Shown here in pieces: positions 35,459-43,595 of a stretch of DNA of 64,000 nt (position 1 is the stretch's first letter; each line of letters starts with the position of its first letter). Source of the DNA: Prolixibacteraceae bacterium (GTDB lineage Bacteria; Bacteroidota; Bacteroidia; Bacteroidales; Prolixibacteraceae); contig CP081303.1 of the NCBI GenBank assembly GCA_019720755.1, positions 2,542,001 to 2,606,000 of the forward strand. Reading direction: 5' to 3'. The position numbers and the translations under genes were made by a program. The notes below the pieces were generated by a model, which was not told the DNA's origin, made no database searches, and saw only the letters and a list, made by a program, of their open reading frames with translations.

Positions 35459-36241
35459 CTACAGTTGTAATTGTAATCCCAAAGAGAATATCTGATTCCA
35501 CTCTCGATAGGTATGTATTTTAGCAGTATCATAATTTATATACCTCCAATCGTAATCAACAGTAAAAGCCAACCAATTCATCAAATCCCAACAACCGCCC
35601 ATTGAAAAACGGAAGTCCACATATGATGGTCCATAAAACTGAACCACAGACTCCTCCTCACTCGGTCTACTATATATTTGATATGACTTATCGAACACCA
35701 TGGAAAAAAGAGCATATTTGGCCACCGCATGAAATCGAAGTCTCTCTCCAATATCCTGATTCACCGCAACTACTGCAGCATAGGAGTTATAAGGAGTAAG
35801 ATCTGATTCGTTAGGAAAGAACAATGCATCACTATGATATTGTGAGATATGTTCTCTCACCCCCAAGTATAGAGCGGCTCCAACAAACAATGAAGTGGTT
35901 TTTCCTCGTTGAATATTTTTCATCAAACGATACTCTAGCTCATACAGATTTGCCTTTAATACACTCTCAGGAAGGGTTGCCGTTGGATCATCAAATAGAT
36001 AAGAGATCTCCCCATTCAACATACGAAAAGAGACTTGATGTTTCAACCCTTGCTCTCTTCCAAAACCATATTGTAACTGATACTGCAACTGTTGACCTGA
36101 ATGTTTCAAGCCAGTAAACTGTTCATTCTCTACCGATGTATTTCCTAAACCTGTTTTAATATCAAATACATGTTTCATCTCCTGCCCTATTCCAACAAGA
36201 ACACAAAGAAAAAAGATCGAAAAAATAGTTATACGTTTCAT
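35459..36241 (-). CDS. Secreted outer-membrane-barrel-like protein
   Basis: A 260-residue protein with an N-terminal signal peptide (IFSIFFLCVLVGIGQ). The sequence is a string of amphipathic strands (YQLQYGFGREQGLKHQVSFRM, YELEYRLMKNIQRGKTTSLF, AALYLGVREHIS, LRFHAVAKYALFSMVF, YVDFRFSMGGCWDLM, FTVDYDWRYINY) ending QIFSLGLQLQL, typical of a Bacteroidetes outer-membrane barrel. No specific family is recognised. It starts six bases after the S41 peptidase stop, so the two form an operon; it may be the peptidase's partner or substrate at the outer membrane. Confidence 0.78.
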   Translation of the reverse strand: MKRITIFSIFFLCVLVGIGQEMKHVFDIKTGLGNTSVENEQFTGLKHSGQQLQYQLQYGFGREQGLKHQVSFRMLNGEISYLFDDPTATLPESVLKANLYELEYRLMKNIQRGKTTSLFVGAALYLGVREHISQYHSDALFFPNESDLTPYNSYAAVVAVNQDIGERLRFHAVAKYALFSMVFDKSYQIYSRPSEEESVVQFYGPSYVDFRFSMGGCWDLMNWLAFTVDYDWRYINYDTAKIHTYREWNQIFSLGLQLQL

Positions 36242-36247
36242 TATGTA

Positions 36248-37345
36248 CTAGTTGTTTTGGTTTTCTATATACTCTACTGCACGAAGTAAAGGATAGTCTA
36301 CGACTCCCGACTCCACTGTTTGACTCTGATTAAAAGCCTCCATATCACTAGGGGTAATCAGGACCTCTGGAATCACTCCAACCCCTTCTAAAGAGGAACC
36401 ATCCATTTTTAATACCTCCTCTACAGGGATAGACATAATCCAACCATTCTTCATCTGAAGAATGTTAATCCCTGAAAATATACCCATGGTCGTATCTCCC
36501 ATGGTTGTAACATATTTGCCATAACCAATCCCTTCGGCAAAATGCTCTCCTGCACTTCCATTTCCAGATCCAATCAATACCACCACTGGACGGCTATATT
36601 CTCCATTAGAACCCTTATAAATTAACTTATCACGTGATGGTTTTAAGTCGAAAATCCCTTCTCCACAACGAGTATTCTTCTTAAAAACTTGCACGTCTTC
36701 TTGTAAAAAAGGAGAAGCCAAAACACCACCAAGCTCAGACGATCCTCCACCTTGAGAACGTGCATCGATCACAACCCCTTTTGTATCTTTAAAAGAGCCA
36801 AGGATCTCTTGAACCATTCCGTCATACTCTTTATTAGACACACCATCTTGAAATCCTCCAAATGTATGGGTATCGATATAACCTATATCATGATTGTCTC
36901 CTATAAAGCCATACGTAAAATACTGGAGATTATCACTACCGTAGAGATCCTGCATCTGATAAATCTCTCTCTCTCCATTAAAATAGTAATCAAGAAACAG
37001 GGTATTATCTTCGGACCAATTATTCTCTCCTGCATTCACAAAAAGATTATTGCCTGTCAAGGAGACATGACCATCCTTTACCTCATTTACAAGAATCTCA
37101 CCACATAAATTAAATAATGCCTTTCTACTCATCTCCTCATTGACTCTACCTTCATACTTTGACTTTACGGTTTTATACCAATCGATATCTCTAACCCTAA
37201 AGTTCGCATAAACCCTTCCAAACGTATAAAAGAAATCATCATACACCTCTCTGTTAGTCTTCTTTGAGGATGGGTTGTCAAATAGAACCTCTTCGCATCC
37301 AGCTAATAAGAGGACACAACATAACAACAGTTTTAATTTTCTCAT
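36248..37345 (-). CDS. S41-family peptidase lipoprotein
   Basis: A 365-residue lipoprotein (Cys17 in LLLAGC, followed by EE, compatible with surface export). It is an S41 (C-terminal processing/tail-specific) serine peptidase: a helical N-terminal region, ILVNEVKDGHVSLTG, the strand IGYIDTHTFGGF, GVVIDARSQGGGSSELGGVL, and the catalytic region VVVLIGSGNGSAGEHFAEGI with the nucleophilic Ser in SAGE, then TTMGIFSGINILQMKNGW and IPVEEVLKMDGSSLEGVGV. A PDZ domain is not apparent, placing it with the short interphotoreceptor-retinoid-binding-protein-like members. Substrate is unknown. First gene of an operon with the barrel protein. Confidence 0.87.
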   Translation of the reverse strand: MRKLKLLLCCVLLLAGCEEVLFDNPSSKKTNREVYDDFFYTFGRVYANFRVRDIDWYKTVKSKYEGRVNEEMSRKALFNLCGEILVNEVKDGHVSLTGNNLFVNAGENNWSEDNTLFLDYYFNGEREIYQMQDLYGSDNLQYFTYGFIGDNHDIGYIDTHTFGGFQDGVSNKEYDGMVQEILGSFKDTKGVVIDARSQGGGSSELGGVLASPFLQEDVQVFKKNTRCGEGIFDLKPSRDKLIYKGSNGEYSRPVVVLIGSGNGSAGEHFAEGIGYGKYVTTMGDTTMGIFSGINILQMKNGWIMSIPVEEVLKMDGSSLEGVGVIPEVLITPSDMEAFNQSQTVESGVVDYPLLRAVEYIENQNN

Positions 37346-37611
37346 AAATAGTTCGTTTTAATTACCTCTTAATACGCAACGATTTAATATCCATTGCACG
37401 ACAATCTCTATTTTACATATTATTTATATTTTTTAAATAATATAGAATAATATCCACGCTCTTAAACAAATGGTAAACAAAGAGGTGTAAAACAGCCGTT
37501 ATTGGCACGATACAGGAGAAAAAGAAGACATAATGAGAGTAAAAACAGGGCAAACGATATACTATCGATGGAAAAAATAAAGAATAAGACCTAAAAGTCT
37601 AGTAATCTAAA
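37346..37611. other. Intergenic region upstream of the S41 operon
   Basis: No gene seen. No full promoter consensus for the minus-strand operon was found. Confidence 0.4.
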
Positions 37612-37649
37612 AGGCCGTAAAAAAGGGTATCTATAGAGATACCCTTTAA
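37612..37649 (-). terminator. Terminator of the Omp85-like operon
   Basis: On the minus strand AAAGGGTATCT pairs with AGATACCC/TTT, followed by six T. A tandem CCTAA triplet at about 37652-37666 (TTAGG on the minus strand) lies just before the hairpin. Confidence 0.85.
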
Positions 37650-37761
37650 ACCTAACCTAACCTAAATTCCTATGAAAAAATTTGCTTTTCCCTTACCTTA
37701 CAAAGGTGTATATTTTAGTTGAATGTGAAAAATATTTATACATAAGATTCTTAAATAAAAA

Positions 37762-38919
37762 CTAAAAAGCCTCAAGAAAAGTCAGAAATATTGCACTATC
37801 CCCATAAGGACCAAAACCAAAGTCTGCCCTTAGATGAACCTTTTCTTTATCATCAATCTGAAAACGCCCTCCAATACCATATACATATTTGACATCTTCA
37901 AAGAATGCACTGTGTTCGTTGGAATAGTCATTTCCAACCCCAACCCAAGCGACAGCACCTAGACGCCACCAAAGGTCTCTACGATATTCTACTTGACTAT
38001 ACCACATATTGTTATCTATATATTTATTGGGATTGGATATACCCCTTAGAGTGTTCTTATCAGCAAGTACTGGCATTCGATAAAATGGCGTATTATCACT
38101 ACTATTTTTAAATACGGACTGAAAAGCAAAAACATGCTTCTGTGGAAGACCAAAAGTGTTAAAATAACGGATATCTAGAGCCAACGTAGAGAATTCATAA
38201 TCGCTTCCCATCCATGAGGCATAGTGTAAAGATCGAAGGTCTACATACAGACCATGATGAGGATACACCACATTGTCTCTTCCATCAAAACGAATCATAG
38301 GCCCAATCCCTAAGATAAAACCTCCTTCATAACCAGGAACATCAGGAGTAAATAGATCCCCTTCGATAGAGGAGATAGCCATGGTTTGAATATCATAAAG
38401 AAGCCCTACATAAACCTTTCCAAAACCTTTGGATATGGCTCCAGAAAAAAGAAATTCGTTACTATCAAACATCGAATAATCGATCGCTTCTCCTGAGACT
38501 CCAACACCATACCACTGATTCTCTTTGCGGTAGTAAGCCACAGAGGATTCGATACTCCAGTTCGAATTAGTAAACCCATTCAAGTTTGCCTCCGCATTAA
38601 CAAACCCTTCTGTAGAGTATGAAAACTCGGTGGCGATGGTCGTACTTTTTCCTCCGACACCATAAAGAGTCCATAACGGTTTAATCCCAAAGATGAATCC
38701 TGCTTGGGGTTCATACCCAGCAACCGGATACATCGAAAGAGAGTAATTAGGATGATTAATTGTCGCAAAATCAATGAAAGCTTCTAACCAACGTTGGATC
38801 ACTGGATCTTGGCTCTTTGACTCTACTGCAGTAGAATCTAGGATAGACGCTTTCACGACAATCACATTCAATAAAAGGAGTAATAATACAAGAGATCTCT
38901 TCATTCTTATCTTTTTCAA
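37762..38919 (-). CDS. POTRA-less Omp85-type barrel protein, copy 2
   Basis: A 385-residue exported protein (signal peptide about 1-24) that consists of a beta barrel only. The C-terminal half has surface-antigen (Omp85/BamA/TamA) signatures: GPMIRFDGRDNVVYPHHGLY, KNTLRGISNPNKYIDNN, WYSQVEYRRDL, VGVGNDYSN and the terminal LRADFGFGPYGDSAIFLTFL ending in EAF. The usual periplasmic POTRA domains are missing; instead about 70 residues lead from the signal to the first strand. It overlaps the upstream paralogue by 4 bases (ATGA), so the two are translated together. It may be an outer-membrane channel or a lipid/protein export pore; substrate unknown. Confidence 0.85.
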   Translation of the reverse strand: MKKIRMKRSLVLLLLLLNVIVVKASILDSTAVESKSQDPVIQRWLEAFIDFATINHPNYSLSMYPVAGYEPQAGFIFGIKPLWTLYGVGGKSTTIATEFSYSTEGFVNAEANLNGFTNSNWSIESSVAYYRKENQWYGVGVSGEAIDYSMFDSNEFLFSGAISKGFGKVYVGLLYDIQTMAISSIEGDLFTPDVPGYEGGFILGIGPMIRFDGRDNVVYPHHGLYVDLRSLHYASWMGSDYEFSTLALDIRYFNTFGLPQKHVFAFQSVFKNSSDNTPFYRMPVLADKNTLRGISNPNKYIDNNMWYSQVEYRRDLWWRLGAVAWVGVGNDYSNEHSAFFEDVKYVYGIGGRFQIDDKEKVHLRADFGFGPYGDSAIFLTFLEAF

Positions 38920-40088
38920 AACGCTTCTAAAACGGTCAAATATATTGAATTTTGTCCATGTGGACCAAAACCGATATCTGCTCTAAAATTTAAATTATCA
39001 TCAGGAAGGATTTTAAACCTCAAACCAGCTCCATATACAAACTTTATATCTTTAAATGCCTTCGTATCATTAGACCCAAACTCATTCCCTAATCCAGAAA
39101 AAACAGTAAAACCAAATCGATTTTTAAACATCTGTCGATACTCTGCTCTTGCAAACCAAACATTCTTATCTATATAACGAAATGGATGTTCTATTCCCCT
39201 CAAAGCATATTTACCTCCCAATTTGCTCATTAAATAGAATGGGACATCCCCGTATTCTAAATCTGTCATCAACTGAAATGCCATCACCCGATTCTTACTC
39301 TTCAATGGATAATAGTATCGTAAATCCGTTTTCCACTCCATAAAGTGATAATCATTAAACGATGCGTTAGGGTAGGCCAAAAAATATGTAGTTCCAAAGA
39401 AACCTTTCGATGGAAAAAGGATATCATCTCGTGAATCATAACGTACAACGGGCCCAAGCCCCAAAGTAAATCCACCATCATAACCATAAACCGACGAATC
39501 CAAAGGAACCACATCTGACTCCGAATCTAAATCTAAATTATTCTTGGTCTGTACGATATTAAACCTCAACCCCAAAAAGAACTCATCGGTCAGCCCTTTA
39601 GAAACCTCACCTCTCCATGAGTTATTAATATAGGTGTAATCGGTGGGAGTCACTTCACTATTATTATTAGATATACCATAATATTTATTAGGGACCTCTT
39701 CTATGCGAATGTTAGACATCACCAACCATCGATTATCAGTAAACATTAAGAAGTCAATCTCAAAACTATATTGTCCTTGGGTAGAGACCATAAAAGAGGG
39801 GATCAAAGTCGTGGGACGATAAAAGGAGCTACTATCAGGTTGTTCTTTAGGTAAAAATCTGAATACAGGCATTAATCCAACTTGGAATCCATATTGCGGA
39901 CCAAAACCAGCCATTGGATAGAGGGAAAATGTATACTTGGGGTGTGTAAAGGTGACCTTGTCTAGGGTCTTACTTACCAAGTGAGTAGTTTTGTCAATAA
40001 GTTTCTTACTCTTAATGGTATCCTGCTCCTGTGCAAGTCCATAAAAAATGGATACAAAAAAAAGGAATATAAAGACTACTTTTCTCAT
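38916..40088 (-). CDS. POTRA-less Omp85-type barrel protein, copy 1
   Basis: A 390-residue paralogue of the following gene with a signal peptide (VVFIFLFFVSIFYGLAQ). The two share the order TxxHPxYxxSxYPxAGxxPQxGF near residue 50, GFTLGLGPVVRYDSRDDILF with the Omp85 G-x-x-x-R-Y/F-D-x-R element, YALRGIEHPFRYIDKNVWFARAEYR, SGLGNEFGSN and the C-terminal LRADxGFGPxGxxxIxLTxLEAF. There is no POTRA domain. First gene of a two-gene operon. Tandem duplication with moderate divergence suggests a heteromeric pair or different cargo. Function is unknown. Confidence 0.85.
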   Translation of the reverse strand: MRKVVFIFLFFVSIFYGLAQEQDTIKSKKLIDKTTHLVSKTLDKVTFTHPKYTFSLYPMAGFGPQYGFQVGLMPVFRFLPKEQPDSSSFYRPTTLIPSFMVSTQGQYSFEIDFLMFTDNRWLVMSNIRIEEVPNKYYGISNNNSEVTPTDYTYINNSWRGEVSKGLTDEFFLGLRFNIVQTKNNLDLDSESDVVPLDSSVYGYDGGFTLGLGPVVRYDSRDDILFPSKGFFGTTYFLAYPNASFNDYHFMEWKTDLRYYYPLKSKNRVMAFQLMTDLEYGDVPFYLMSKLGGKYALRGIEHPFRYIDKNVWFARAEYRQMFKNRFGFTVFSGLGNEFGSNDTKAFKDIKFVYGAGLRFKILPDDNLNFRADIGFGPHGQNSIYLTVLEAF

Positions 40089-40424
40089 TAATATTTCTTT
40101 CGTTATTTAAGATTCAGACGTTTCTATCAATAGTAACAACAAAGGTGGTATAATAGATTAGCAAAATATCATCTTTTCAGCGAAAATTAATTTCAATTAA
40201 AGAAAGTAAAGATTATTTTCAATAAGAGATCTCGCATAGTGTCTATCATAACTATATTATCTTAAATTGTTTCTCCAATTTTCATACCCTCAATCCTCCT
40301 GAACAATTCTTTAAATAAGCACATCGAGACAATGACTTTCTACACTAATCTTCCATACCAACGCCTTCGAAGCATGCCATTTTTAAATAGAAAACCACTA
40401 TCTTTGTACCAAAACAGAAAGAGT

Positions 40425-40694
40425 ATGTTAGATCCATATAAAAGATTAGAAGAGATTCTTAAAGAGGACAAGTCTTGGCCAAAACCATATATGTATAAGT
40501 TTATTGTCCCAAATCACGATGACAAAGTAAACAAAGTGAAGAAAATGATGCCTGAACCAGAAAAGGTGGTAATGAGAAGTTCAAAAGATTTAAAATATAT
40601 CTCTATCTCTCTTAAAACCATCGTAAATAGCGCAGACGATATCTTGGAACTATATAAAAGAATAGATCAAGTAGAGGGAGTCATTAAACTTTAA
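40425..40694 (+). CDS. DUF493 (YbeD-like) protein
   Basis: The frame opens at 40332, but the first 31 residues are not family-like; the ATG at 40425, preceded by GAAAGAG, gives 89 residues, the normal DUF493 size. The ferredoxin-like fold is visible as YMYKFIVPNHDDKVNKVKKM, then KYISISLKTIVNSADDILELYKRIDQVEGVIKL. In Escherichia coli the relative YbeD lies near lipoate genes, but the molecular function is not established. Here no lipoate genes are adjacent. The gene converges with an unrecognised minus-strand gene across a hairpin. Confidence 0.87.
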   Translation: MLDPYKRLEEILKEDKSWPKPYMYKFIVPNHDDKVNKVKKMMPEPEKVVMRSSKDLKYISISLKTIVNSADDILELYKRIDQVEGVIKL

Positions 40695-40703
40695 TACAAT
40701 ACA

Positions 40704-40731
40704 ATTCCGATTCTACTCTTAGAATCGGAAT
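40704..40731. terminator. Hairpin between convergent genes
   Basis: Perfect 11-bp stem ATTCCGATTCT/AGAATCGGAAT with a 6-base loop. It includes the last codons and stop of the minus-strand gene. No T run, so it is a weak terminator at best. Confidence 0.55.
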
Positions 40732-41357
40732 ATCCAAAATAGACTTGCATAAGAGGTACGTAACTGATGATACACATTATCTACCACGGCATCCAAAACC
40801 GACCCAAATCTCGAAACTTGGTGAGAATAATCTTCAAAAAGATTCACAGAGAGCTTCGTGACACATTGGTATCTTTTCCTTAATAGTCCAGTGCTCTTTT
40901 GTCGCTGTTCACAAAATTTATCTGGTTCTTTTTTATCACATTGAAGTTTACACACAAACTTATTTCGTGGATCATTCTCTGTAAAGTAGGACGCCGACGT
41001 CCCACTATTTAGATCAAAATCTTTTCCCAAAACCCCTTCATAAATATCATGTAAGGTAAAAGGCAAGCCTGAAATAAACCAGTGATGATGGTCTACCATC
41101 CAACGGTAGCGTATATAATTTTTTTCAGGAGGCCACAATGACTTTATCACATGATGAAGTGCTGCAAAGATATAGGACCAAATATGAAACCTGTCGTACA
41201 TACAGTCTATTCTATCTAGTTCGAGACTTCTCAATCGATCTATTCCTTGGAATAGTAACGTACTCTCATTTGACAAAGAGGATGCTTCAATCTCAAGCAT
41301 CCCTGTCACCTCGTGGTATAATTTTGTCACCTCCTCAATACGATTCATTTGTTGCAT
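40719..41357 (-). CDS. Hypothetical His- and Cys-containing protein
   Basis: A 212-residue cytoplasmic protein with no signal or membrane segment and no recognised family. It is mostly helical, with an N-terminal coiled-coil-like stretch, a WMVDHHHWF cluster near residue 90 and a CKLQCDKKEPDKFC cluster near residue 140 that could bind a metal. The gene follows another unrecognised minus-strand gene after 66 bases and may share its transcript. Confidence 0.6.
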   Translation of the reverse strand: MQQMNRIEEVTKLYHEVTGMLEIEASSLSNESTLLFQGIDRLRSLELDRIDCMYDRFHIWSYIFAALHHVIKSLWPPEKNYIRYRWMVDHHHWFISGLPFTLHDIYEGVLGKDFDLNSGTSASYFTENDPRNKFVCKLQCDKKEPDKFCEQRQKSTGLLRKRYQCVTKLSVNLFEDYSHQVSRFGSVLDAVVDNVYHQLRTSYASLFWIFRF

Positions 41358-41423
41358 ACCTTAATCCTAAATAATACTATACTATTAAGACAGGTAGTAC
41401 AACAAATTGTTTAATCAAGAGAA

Positions 41424-42266
41424 CTAAAAAGCACTAAAAAAGGCTTTTAATGCGGAAGTTAGTTGTCCTTTGATCGAATCTAAGATATATCCAATATCCT
41501 TGGTTGTTTCACTCCATTCTTTCTTAATAAAGAAGAGGTTAAACTCATTTTTAAACGCGGACTTTGTATCAGCAATATCCATTACGGTTTTGTAAAACAG
41601 CGTAAAAAGATCCTTTTCTCCATATAGAGTTTGATCGTCAATAGAGACCACCTTCAACAGATTATTTAACAAAGCACGATCCTTTAAGAGAATGGCACTC
41701 CAAAGCCCTTTCATATAGTTACCATATAAAAATGGTAGTGCATCTTGATCGTTACAAAAGGCAATTTCGATAGGCTGAAATTGAAAAGTAGAATAGAGTG
41801 CTTTTGCCCCCTCTTTATCTCCTCTGTAAATCATTGCAAAAGATTGTATATTGGCAAGGGCCAATCTTTGGTAGCGATCCAAACTTTCAGCTTCAGGTCT
41901 CTTCTTATAGGTCACAACAACAGACTCCATCGCCTTAATCCACTGATCAGAATGAGATTTATCTGAATAGATAAAAGCAGTAAAATATAGATCAGATAAC
42001 TTATATACCCAATCGATGATCTTTTGGTCTGGATAGGTTGCAATATATGCTTTATACTCACGCTGGGCTTGTTGAAACTCACCAATCAACTTATACGCAT
42101 CAAAACGTGCCATACGCAATTCACAATATGCCACTTGGTGATCCACCAACTGCTCTAGAGCGATTGTATCCTGAAGAAATGCTTGTAATTCACTACTAGA
42201 CCTATGCTTGATAGCATCTTGATATCTTTTTAATGTCTTATCTAAAATGGAAACTTTTTCCTCCAT
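41424..42266 (-). CDS. Hypothetical helical-repeat (TPR-like) protein
   Basis: A 280-residue soluble protein, predicted almost entirely helical. The segments LRMARFDAYKLIGEFQQAQREYKAYIATYP and LALANIQSFAMIYRGDKEGAKALYSTF have TPR-like spacing of small and aromatic residues. No catalytic motif, signal or membrane segment. I do not recognise the family; a protein-protein interaction role is a guess from the fold. It precedes the His/Cys-containing gene in the same direction. Confidence 0.65.
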   Translation of the reverse strand: MEEKVSILDKTLKRYQDAIKHRSSSELQAFLQDTIALEQLVDHQVAYCELRMARFDAYKLIGEFQQAQREYKAYIATYPDQKIIDWVYKLSDLYFTAFIYSDKSHSDQWIKAMESVVVTYKKRPEAESLDRYQRLALANIQSFAMIYRGDKEGAKALYSTFQFQPIEIAFCNDQDALPFLYGNYMKGLWSAILLKDRALLNNLLKVVSIDDQTLYGEKDLFTLFYKTVMDIADTKSAFKNEFNLFFIKKEWSETTKDIGYILDSIKGQLTSALKAFFSAF

Positions 42267-42415
42267 ACAGGGTTACATTTAAAATGTCAAATAAATAAAA
42301 TACTATTATCTCTACTCGAAAACAGTGCAAAATTAACTATTATTGAATAGAGAAACTCTTTTTCTAAGGGGAAGTTGTAAAAATCATTTCAAACAGATAA
42401 ATTACATATCATAAT

Positions 42416-43240
42416 ATGCAGAATAGAAATATGTGGGTTACCGACCTCGATGGAACACTTCTAGATGGGCAAGAAAAGCTCCCATCTCAAATGTTAGATA
42501 TTATTCCAAATATTAACGAAAATACCATCAAAGTCATTGCTACTGGACGCAACTTAGAAAAAGTATGGAAAGTGATTGACAATCCAAAACTATTCAACTA
42601 TATCATATTCTCTTCTGGAGCTGGAATTTACAACTGTATCTCGGGGAAGATCATTCAAGTAAACAACTTACGACAAGAGGATAGTATAGAGATATTTAAC
42701 TATCTTGACAAACAATCGCAAAACTTTATATACACCAAAGAAGTACCTCAAAACAGCACCCTTTATTACAAACAAAACTATTCATGTGACCATTTCACGG
42801 AATATGTAGATGCTCACCAAGAGGAACTAGAGAATACACTTAATCCATTCTCTGATAAATTGGCTCAATTCATGGCATTCTTACCAAACCAAAAGAATCA
42901 AATCGAGATTCATACTTCTCGAATTATGGAGATCTCCAAAAACATACAGGTCATTCGTGCCACTTCTCCTATAGACAAAGATTTCTGTTGGCTCGAAATA
43001 TTTCATCAAAATGTTTCAAAAGGTAAAGCAGTACAATTTTTGAGCAATACACTCTCTATTGATCTAAAAGATATTATCGGTGTCGGAAACGACTATAACG
43101 ACCTAGATTTTCTGGAAATTATCGGAAAACCTTATGTAGTAGATAATAGCCCGCAGAAAATAAAGGCTAATTTTCCAGTGGTTTCATCCAATAACGAATT
43201 AGGAGTTCTTGAGGTCCTAAAAAAACATAACTTAGCTTAA
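42416..43240 (+). CDS. HAD-superfamily hydrolase (Cof-type)
   Basis: A 274-residue HAD phosphatase of the Cof/type IIB group, probably acting on sugar phosphates or a phosphorylated cofactor. Motif I is VTDLDGTLLDG with nucleophile D10 and acid D12, motif II the VIATGRN strand, the type IIB cap occupies the middle, and motifs III/IV are SKGKAVQFL and GVGNDYNDLDFLE, ending VDNSPQKIKANFPVV. An ATG at 42431 is an alternative start five residues in. A small zinc-ribbon gene starts 38 bases downstream. The substrate cannot be predicted. Confidence 0.9.
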   Translation: MQNRNMWVTDLDGTLLDGQEKLPSQMLDIIPNINENTIKVIATGRNLEKVWKVIDNPKLFNYIIFSSGAGIYNCISGKIIQVNNLRQEDSIEIFNYLDKQSQNFIYTKEVPQNSTLYYKQNYSCDHFTEYVDAHQEELENTLNPFSDKLAQFMAFLPNQKNQIEIHTSRIMEISKNIQVIRATSPIDKDFCWLEIFHQNVSKGKAVQFLSNTLSIDLKDIIGVGNDYNDLDFLEIIGKPYVVDNSPQKIKANFPVVSSNNELGVLEVLKKHNLA

Positions 43241-43278
43241 ACATTTCCTATTTAAATTTTGTCTTATCTGAAAAAAAT

Positions 43279-43416
43279 ATGACAAAAAAGAAGTGTAAAA
43301 GTCCTAAGATAATGCCAAAAGAGAGTCAACTTAAGTATAAATGCAAGAAATGTGGTGAAAAATCTGAAGAAAAAAAGCAGGTTTGCAAACCCCAAAAGGT
43401 AGACCCAAAAGATTAA
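43279..43416 (+). CDS. Small Lys-rich zinc-ribbon protein (45 residues)
   Basis: A short gene of 46 codons including TAA: it begins MTKKKCKSPKIMPKE and contains YKCKKCGEKSEEKKQVCKP. The CxxC pair plus another Cys about ten residues later suggests a zinc-ribbon or knuckle; about a third of the residues are Lys, as in small ribosome- or nucleic-acid-associated proteins. It lies 38 bases after the HAD gene on the same strand, so the two are probably co-transcribed. Similar small proteins are common in Bacteroidetes but unstudied. Confidence 0.6.
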   Translation: MTKKKCKSPKIMPKESQLKYKCKKCGEKSEEKKQVCKPQKVDPKD

Positions 43417-43595
43417 CATTCACCACATTACACCTTATAATCATTATAAAGTAGTAAATCTATTTAACATTTTTTTCATTACCTGGAGAACAAATAGTAT
43501 GGTTTCAACTTACCTTTACCCCCAAACTACGAATAAACCAAACACAAAAACTAACAATACATGAACAACATTTTTTTCATCAAAACATACTAATT

